Source: Cupriavidus campinensis
GTDB lineage: Bacteria > Pseudomonadota > Gammaproteobacteria > Burkholderiales > Burkholderiaceae
NCBI RefSeq assembly: GCF_905397395.1
Contig: NZ_CAJPVH010000025.1
Location: forward strand, 1-64,000
Reading direction: 5' to 3'
DNA: 64,000 nt
Position numbers and translations under genes: made by a program. Positions within the stretch are counted from its first letter, which is position 1, and every line of letters starts with the position of its first letter. Shown in pieces: positions 59,539-64,000 of the stretch. Below the pieces are notes generated by a model. It was not told the DNA's origin. It did no database searches and saw only the letters and a program-made list of their open reading frames with translations.

Positions 59539-59844
59539 TCAGGCGCCCAGGCGGCGCATTTCGGCGAGGAACGCAGCCTCGGTCCACGGCTGGCCATCGG
59601 CGGCCAGGAAATTCGTGCGGTTGAACGCGCGGACGATGTCGCCCGGGTTCTTGGCGCCGCCCTCGAACGCAGCCTCCAGGGCATCGGCGAGCGCGTTCTC
59701 GTACGCGGTGGGTGCCGCCGCACGGGTCTGCCAGACGATGTTGGCAACCTTGCCCGGCTGCTCGATATGGCCCTTGCCCGCTACGTTGTTCGGCGCGGGG
59801 CGCTCCCACGGCACCAGGTTCGGGTTATACGAGAGGCTTTCCAT
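59539..59844 (-). CDS. Small 'recombinase-like HTH' companion of a Rieske oxygenase
   Basis: 101 aa from the ATG at 59844 (MESLSYNPN), with GGAG at a proper distance; the ATG at 59859 is an alternative. The N-terminus NPNLVPWERPAPNNVAGKGHIE and the C-terminal LNRTNF-like segment (VRAFNRTNFLAADGQPWTEAAFLAEMRRLGA, split by eye) match a small family called 'recombinase-like helix-turn-helix' that occurs beside Rieske oxygenase genes. The name refers to a resemblance to resolvase C-termini, not to recombination. The role is unknown. First gene of the operon. Confidence 0.7.
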   Translation of the reverse strand: MESLSYNPNLVPWERPAPNNVAGKGHIEQPGKVANIVWQTRAAAPTAYENALADALEAAFEGGAKNPGDIVRAFNRTNFLAADGQPWTEAAFLAEMRRLGA

Positions 59845-59915
59845 TGCGCTTTGCTCCATGGCTTGCTTTGTTGGGGACGGCGGGTTCAACCGCGCTCGCA
59901 TCCTCAGGCTAGTTT

Positions 59916-59931
59916 GTTTTACCTGTGAAAC
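59916..59931. promoter_or_regulatory. IclR-regulon palindrome B (upstream of the twelve-gene operon)
   Basis: GTTTTACCTGTGAAAC. 16 bp, 72-87 bp before the first ATG of the operon (59844). A weaker GTTTAAATATTGAAC follows at 59936-59950. TATAGT on the minus strand at 59960-59965 could be the -10 of the operon promoter. Confidence 0.65.
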
Positions 59932-60069
59932 ACGAGTTTAAATATTGAACACAGGTACGACTATAGACAACGACGCTTCAAAAATTGACTAGGGTTAACC
60001 CCTTGAATCGCCAGATCGTGGCGGAGAAGTGACCGGTAGCCGGCTGCTATCGGTCCTGAAACCCTTGCC

Positions 60070-60948
60070 TCAGTCGTGCAGCGTGGCGCAGACCCGTTGG
60101 GCGACGGCCTGGGGCTGCTCGATGTAGCAGGCGTGGCCGGCGTCGGCGATCAGGTGGAACGGAAACTGGAATCGCCCGGCCAGCGCGGACGAGGCGGCCG
60201 GCGTGGTCACCACGTCCTGGGCGCCGCAGCCAACGTGCATGGGGCGCGAGGCGTCAGCGAGGTATTCGTCGATGTCATCGCCACAGAGCAGTGCCACGGC
60301 CTGGCGATAGCCGTCCGGATGCAGGCGGCGCATGTTCCAGCGCACCCAGGCCTGGGCATCGGGCGTGGCCGCCGGGCTGAGCAGGCGGGTGGGGCCGCGC
60401 TGGGCGAGACCATCGACGCCAAGGGTGTCGAGCGCTTCAAGCCGCTGGGCCGATACCTCGCGCGACTTGGTCTCGTTGCCCGGCGCGCCATAGCCGAGCG
60501 CGGGACTCAACAGGAGGAAGCTGGCCGGTTGCATGTCTGATGCGGCATGGGCGGCGTAGCCGGCGGCCATCAGCGCGCCGAGCGAATGGCCGACGATCAG
60601 GTCCGGGCTCACCTGGAGCGCAGCCAGCAGTTGCTCCAGCCGTGCGGCGTAGTCCTGGGCGGTGGGCGCGGACATCGGCAACGGGGTGGAATCGCCGTAA
60701 CCGGGCGCGTCCCACGCAATGACCCGCGCCCCGGCGGCGAGCAGGCTCGCGCAAGGCAGCCAGGACGCCGCGCCGGAACTGATGCCGTGCAGCAGCACGA
60801 TCACCGGACCGCGCGCGCCGCCGACCCGGCAAGACACGCGTGTGCCCTGCGCATCGACCATCACGGTGCGCGCCGCGAAATGGTTGTCCAGTGCCGCCAG
60901 GAGGTCGGCGCCCGGGTCAAGTGCTCGATGGGGCGCATTTTGTTCCAT
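60070..60948 (-). CDS. Alpha/beta hydrolase, candidate meta-cleavage-product hydrolase
   Basis: 292 aa. Nucleophile elbow IVGHSLGALMAAG (Ser122), oxyanion HGISSGAASW, Asp in CGAQDVVTTP and His in DAGHACYIEQP, the full catalytic triad of MhpC/BphD-type C-C hydrolases and related esterases. With the extradiol dioxygenase of the operon it would cut the ring-fission product. A palindrome of the IclR regulon overlaps its start codon, and TATAGT (60983-60988, minus) is a possible -10. Confidence 0.88.
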   Translation of the reverse strand: MEQNAPHRALDPGADLLAALDNHFAARTVMVDAQGTRVSCRVGGARGPVIVLLHGISSGAASWLPCASLLAAGARVIAWDAPGYGDSTPLPMSAPTAQDYAARLEQLLAALQVSPDLIVGHSLGALMAAGYAAHAASDMQPASFLLLSPALGYGAPGNETKSREVSAQRLEALDTLGVDGLAQRGPTRLLSPAATPDAQAWVRWNMRRLHPDGYRQAVALLCGDDIDEYLADASRPMHVGCGAQDVVTTPAASSALAGRFQFPFHLIADAGHACYIEQPQAVAQRVCATLHD

Positions 60949-60957
60949 ATGTGAAAC
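60942..60957. promoter_or_regulatory. IclR-regulon palindrome C (at the hydrolase start codon)
   Basis: GTTCCATATGTGAAAC. It straddles the ATG of the hydrolase (60946-60948 on the minus strand). A bound protein here would block transcription or the ribosome site. Confidence 0.6.
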
Positions 60958-61444
60958 CTGTATTTATAAATAAAACTCCTCGACTATAGGCCGGGTTCCG
61001 GGACGTGCGGGATCAGGGTAAACAAGTAGAAGAAATCCACGCCAGGCGCGCCGCCATCACGCAAGGTCCGCACGGCCTCGGCATGCCCCGCAACGGGGCA
61101 TCGGCGGATTTCACCCGAAAGCGGCTTTCTGCATGGCTTTGCCGAGCGAGGACTGACTTCGCCCGCGCTGCCACTTTCGCAAAGGCGGTGCGCCGCCGTG
61201 GAAGCCGCGCACCACAACGATTCCAGGGCTTTGTGGCATCGGCGCCATGCCGCGGCGTCGCCACGCCGCCTCACTAGGGTTCCCCCTGATCTACGCCGCA
61301 GGCTCTCCTGTCTATATTTCGCTGAACGTTTCCTATGTAGTTCATTGTTTTACTAATGAAACGAACAGACGGATCGGTCCCCATCATTGCCCGGCCGGAC
61401 GGAAACGCAGACGAGCCCACGAAAACTAAAGAAGGAAACGGTAG
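60949..61444. other. Divergent leader between hydrolase and porin genes
   Basis: No gene. It holds palindrome C at its left end, palindrome D (61347-61362), TATAGT at 60983-60988 (minus), AT-rich TTTATAAATAAAA (60963-60975) and CTAGGGTT at 61274-61281. The middle (61000-61260) is GC-rich with no ORF I trust. It is the control region for both transcripts. Confidence 0.6.
61347..61362. promoter_or_regulatory. IclR-regulon palindrome D (upstream of porin)
   Basis: GTTTTACTAATGAAAC, arms as in A and B. Located 83-98 bp before the porin ATG at 61445. Confidence 0.65.
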
Positions 61445-62539
61445 ATGAAGATCGGAAAGTACGCGGCAGGCCTGCTGGCCGCAGCGCCCCTGCTGGCCTC
61501 GGCGCAATCGTCCGTCACACTGTATGGCGTGGTGGACACCGGCGTCGAGTTCGTCAACAACGTCGGCGCGGCCGGCAATAGCGTGGCTCGCATGAACACG
61601 CTGACCGGCACCGTACCGTCCCGCTGGGGCCTGCGCGGCACCGAGGATCTCGGCGGCGGCCTGAAGAGCGTCTTCGTGCTGGAGTCCGGCTTCGCGCCGG
61701 ATTCGGGCACCGCCAACCAGGGCGGGCGCCTGTTCGGGCGCCAGGCGCTGGTCGGCCTGAGCGGCAAATGGGGCCAGGTCTCGTTCGGCCGCCAGTACAC
61801 CATGCTGTTCTGGGCCGTGCTCGACCCGGACATCCTCGGGCCGAACGCGTTCGGCTCCGGTTCGATGGACAGCTACATCCCGAACACGCGCGCCGACAAC
61901 GCCATCGCGTACAAGGGCACCTTCGGCGGCCTGACCGTGGGCGGCACGTACAGCTTTGGCCGCGACGTGGCCAACGCCGGCCCAAGCCCGGCCGGCACGA
62001 ACTGCGCTGGCGAGAATCCGGCGGACAAGTCGCAGTGCCGCGAGTGGTCCGCCATGATCGGCTGGGACCAGAAGACCTGGGGCATTACCGCCGCGTATGA
62101 CTCCCAGCGCGGCGGCCCGGGCGCCTTCGCCGGCCTGACCAGCAGCAGCTTCCGTGACGACCGTGCCTCGCTGGCCGGTTACGTGCTGCTCGATCGCACC
62201 AAGATCGGCGCCGGCGTGATCCGCCGCGAAAACCAGGGCAGCGCCACGCCGATCTCGGCGCTGTACTACATCGGCGCCGCGTACGACATCACGCCCGCGT
62301 TCACGCTGGCTGGCCAGGTCTACTATCTGAACTACAACAGCAGCGATAACAAGTCGATGCTGTACGCCATCCGCGGCATGTACAACTTCAGCAAGCGCAC
62401 GGCCGTCTATGCGACCGCCGGTTTCATCAACAACGACGGCAACCTGACGTTGTCCGTCAGCGGCGCGCAGGCCGGCGCCAACACGAAGCCGGGCGGCCAG
62501 CAGTTTGGCGCCATGCTCGGCATCAAGCACATCTTCTAA
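61445..62539 (+). CDS. Gram-negative outer-membrane porin
   Basis: 364 aa. AAGGAAAC ribosome site. Signal peptide ends LLASAQS. Beta-barrel porin of the Burkholderia/Neisseria general type: SVTLYGVVDTGVEFVNN, RWGLRGTEDLGGGLKSVFVLE, LFGRQALVGLSGKWGQVSFGRQY and the terminal FGAMLGIKHIF (C-terminal Phe). It gives small aromatic acids passage through the outer membrane. Probably cotranscribed with the Bug gene 158 bp later, and regulated through palindrome D. Confidence 0.95.
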   Translation: MKIGKYAAGLLAAAPLLASAQSSVTLYGVVDTGVEFVNNVGAAGNSVARMNTLTGTVPSRWGLRGTEDLGGGLKSVFVLESGFAPDSGTANQGGRLFGRQALVGLSGKWGQVSFGRQYTMLFWAVLDPDILGPNAFGSGSMDSYIPNTRADNAIAYKGTFGGLTVGGTYSFGRDVANAGPSPAGTNCAGENPADKSQCREWSAMIGWDQKTWGITAAYDSQRGGPGAFAGLTSSSFRDDRASLAGYVLLDRTKIGAGVIRRENQGSATPISALYYIGAAYDITPAFTLAGQVYYLNYNSSDNKSMLYAIRGMYNFSKRTAVYATAGFINNDGNLTLSVSGAQAGANTKPGGQQFGAMLGIKHIF

Positions 62540-62554
62540 TAGCGGCGGACGCAT

Positions 62555-62591
62555 GCGGCGCCGGGCAGCGTGTCCTCTGCCTAGGCGCCGC
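62555..62591 (+). terminator. Hairpin between porin and Bug genes
   Basis: GCGGCGCC (62555-62562) and GGCAG (62564-62568) pair with CTGCC (62577-62581) and GGCGCCGC (62584-62591). No T-run. More likely a stability or attenuation hairpin than a strong terminator. Confidence 0.35.
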
Positions 62592-62697
62592 TCGCCACAA
62601 GCCCGATGGGAAATCCGGCACAGCACCGTTTCCCCGACTCCTTCGCGCAGAGATGCCCCCGCATCGGGCGCGAACCCTGACAAGAGGTGTTTCGACC

Positions 62698-63693
62698 ATG
62701 AAGACTGTCCGCCGCAACGTACTCGCCGCCATGGGTGCGGCCTTCGGCGCTGCCGCCCTGCTCTCCGCCCTGCCCGCGATGGCCCAGGGCAGCTACCCCA
62801 ACAAGCCGATCACCATCGTGGTGGCCTACCCCGCCGGCGGCGACGTGGACGTGCTCGCCCGCCTGATGGCCGACAAGCTCGGCGCGCGGCTGAAGCAGTC
62901 GGTGGTGGTGGAAAACCGCACCGGCGCCGCCGGCACCATCGGCAGCGCCTACGTGGCGCGCGCCGCCGCCGACGGCTACACGCTGCTGTTGGCGCCCAAC
63001 ACGCTGTCGATCGCCCCCCTGGTGCTGAAGTCCGGCACCGGCGCCACCTACGACGTGCAGAACGACTTCACGCCGATCATCCAGCTCGGCACGCAATCGC
63101 TGTTCGTGGTGGTGGCCAAGACTACCGGCATCACCAAGATGAGCGACCTCGTGGCGCGCGCCAAGGCCGGCAAGCTGGAGACGTATGCCACGCCGGGCAA
63201 TGGCTCGCCGATGCATATCATGGGCGAGATGTTCAACAAGTCGGCCAGCGTGAAGATCGCGCAGGTGCCGTACCGGGGCACGGCGCCCGCCATCGTCGAT
63301 GTGCTGGGCGGACAGGTGCCGATGACCTACGTGACCTACGGCGCCGTGGCGCAATACGTCGGCAACGGCAGCCTGGTGCCGCTGGCCGTGGCCGACACCA
63401 AGCGCTCCCCGTTCGCGCCGAACGTGCCGACGCTGGGCGAGCTGGGCTACAAGGACGTGGATATTGGCGCCTGGCAGGCGATGCTGGGCCCGAAGAACCT
63501 GCCGCCCGAGATCGTCCGCACGCTGAACAGCCATGTGAACGAGATCCTGAAGCAGCCCGACGTCATCGCCAGGATGGCGACCATCGCCGTCACACCGGTC
63601 GGCGGCGAGCCGGCCGTGCTCCAGAAGCTGATTGCGGCGGACACCGCCCGCTACACCAAGCTCGTGAAGGAATTCAACATCCAGGCCGATTAG
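62698..63693 (+). CDS. Bug/TctC family periplasmic solute receptor
   Basis: 331 aa from the ATG at 62698, with AAGAGG upstream. Signal peptide to about residue 30 (PAMAQG). Bug signatures: ITIVVAYPAGGDVDVLARL, KQSVVVENRTGAAGTIG, DGYTLLLAPNTL and VPYRGTAPAIVDVLGGQ. It follows the porin, so both could be induced together for uptake of the catabolic substrate. No permease is present. Ends at a strong terminator. Confidence 0.93.
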   Translation: MKTVRRNVLAAMGAAFGAAALLSALPAMAQGSYPNKPITIVVAYPAGGDVDVLARLMADKLGARLKQSVVVENRTGAAGTIGSAYVARAAADGYTLLLAPNTLSIAPLVLKSGTGATYDVQNDFTPIIQLGTQSLFVVVAKTTGITKMSDLVARAKAGKLETYATPGNGSPMHIMGEMFNKSASVKIAQVPYRGTAPAIVDVLGGQVPMTYVTYGAVAQYVGNGSLVPLAVADTKRSPFAPNVPTLGELGYKDVDIGAWQAMLGPKNLPPEIVRTLNSHVNEILKQPDVIARMATIAVTPVGGEPAVLQKLIAADTARYTKLVKEFNIQAD

Positions 63694-64000
63694 GCGTCTG
63701 AATCTTGAAGGTGCCGGCGCCGAAAACACCGGTAGTACTGGCCACCCCGGCATTGCTGCCGGGGTTTTTTTGTTTGAGCTGATCCCGAATCCAGAACACG
63801 GAGACGGCGTACGACATCACCAAGAAGAGCATGCCGGCTAGTAACATCCCCACCATTCGCCATCGATAAACATGGCGCCTCAGGAAAGCGATCACGAGCA
63901 CCACCAGCCCGGCAAGGATAAGCAAGAGTCCGAAGAACGCGGCAATGGCGAAGTAGGCGGCGGCAGGTCCGACGTACAGATCGTTGCGCTTGAACGGTGT
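63674..64000 (-). CDS. Membrane protein, partial at right edge
   Basis: The frame is open from the right edge to the stop at 63674. At least three hydrophobic segments are visible (AAYFAIAAFFGLLLI..., VVLVIAFLRR, MVGMLLAGMLFLVMSYAVSV). The last ~20 residues read through the 63745-63771 terminator and overlap the Bug 3' end by 20 bp. That makes the C-terminus uncertain, although the membrane part is convincing. No family recognised. The true start lies outside the window. Confidence 0.55.
   Translation of the reverse strand, partial: TPFKRNDLYVGPAAAYFAIAAFFGLLLILAGLVVLVIAFLRRHVYRWRMVGMLLAGMLFLVMSYAVSVFWIRDQLKQKNPGSNAGVASTTGVFGAGTFKIQTPNRPGC
63745..63771 (+). terminator. Intrinsic terminator after the Bug receptor
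   Basis: CCCCGGCA-TTGC-TGCCGGGG, 8-bp stem, followed by T7. It ends the porin-Bug transcript 52 bp after the stop. Confidence 0.9.

Noticed and set aside
59539-59844. Possible site-specific recombinase fragment
   Set aside because: Only the last ~30 residues resemble a resolvase end. There is no catalytic domain or att-like repeat, and the gene fits a Rieske companion better.

Overview
The window looks like chromosome or chromid DNA from a GC-rich Burkholderiaceae beta-proteobacterium, most like Cupriavidus or Ralstonia. The signs are four orphan Bug/TctC-type solute receptors, a gram-negative porin, the prkA-yeaH-spoVR stress trio, many LysR/IclR/GntR/MarR regulators beside small catabolic operons, and GC-rich third codon positions throughout. 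The genus is an inference from gene content. I see no rRNA, tRNA, CRISPR, prophage or insertion sequence.

Layout. 0.2-8.2 kb is mixed housekeeping: an exonuclease/GIY-YIG fusion, a small lipoprotein, a TetR regulator, a Bug receptor, a histidine phosphatase, a LysE exporter and a large alpha/beta-hydrolase lipoprotein. 8.2-13 kb holds an MscS-like channel and a LuxR regulator between two paralogous small exported proteins built from D-x-Y/F-x-[DE]-G-A-R repeats. 13.2-17 kb is a LysR-led operon (class II aldolase-like protein, MFS transporter, DsbA/HCCA-isomerase-like protein). 17.1-22 kb is the prkA-yeaH-spoVR stress operon with a 910-bp gene-free leader. 22.9-29.7 kb is a LysR-controlled acyl-CoA cluster (SDR, Bug receptor, acyl-CoA dehydrogenase, MmgE/PrpD, FAS1-like dehydratase). 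29.7-37.5 kb holds a DUF1996 protein, a GntR-led operon (TPP enzyme, DUF35, thiolase), a hotdog thioesterase and an orphan 7TM sensor kinase. 37.6-40 kb is an envelope-stress group (CsbD, a Cys-paired repeat protein, ECF sigma and anti-sigma).

40-63.7 kb is one large catabolic region. A flavin monooxygenase/IclR pair and a two-subunit molybdenum hydroxylase with its Bug receptor and a second IclR lie beside a twelve-gene minus-strand operon at 47.9-59.8 kb. That operon runs: small HTH-like protein, Rieske oxygenase, SDR, cupin, a third IclR, SDR, TPP enzyme, NadX-like dehydrogenase, aldehyde dehydrogenase, extradiol (VOC) dioxygenase, PDR-type reductase and MFS permease. It is followed by an alpha/beta hydrolase, a porin and another Bug receptor. 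The set can hydroxylate, cleave and hydrolyse an aromatic ring and import the substrate, which I cannot name. The molybdenum hydroxylase and NadX homologue make an N-heteroaromatic or amino-substituted compound attractive.

The main original observation is regulatory. Four near-identical 16-bp palindromes (GTTTYA-N4-TGAAAC form) lie upstream of one iclR, the twelve-gene operon, the hydrolase and the porin. This suggests a single IclR regulon run by one or both of two very similar IclR paralogues. The third IclR has a related palindrome (GTTCA-N4-TGAAC) across its own promoter start. Palindromes fitting a LysR, a GntR, a MarR and a TetR regulator are also visible.
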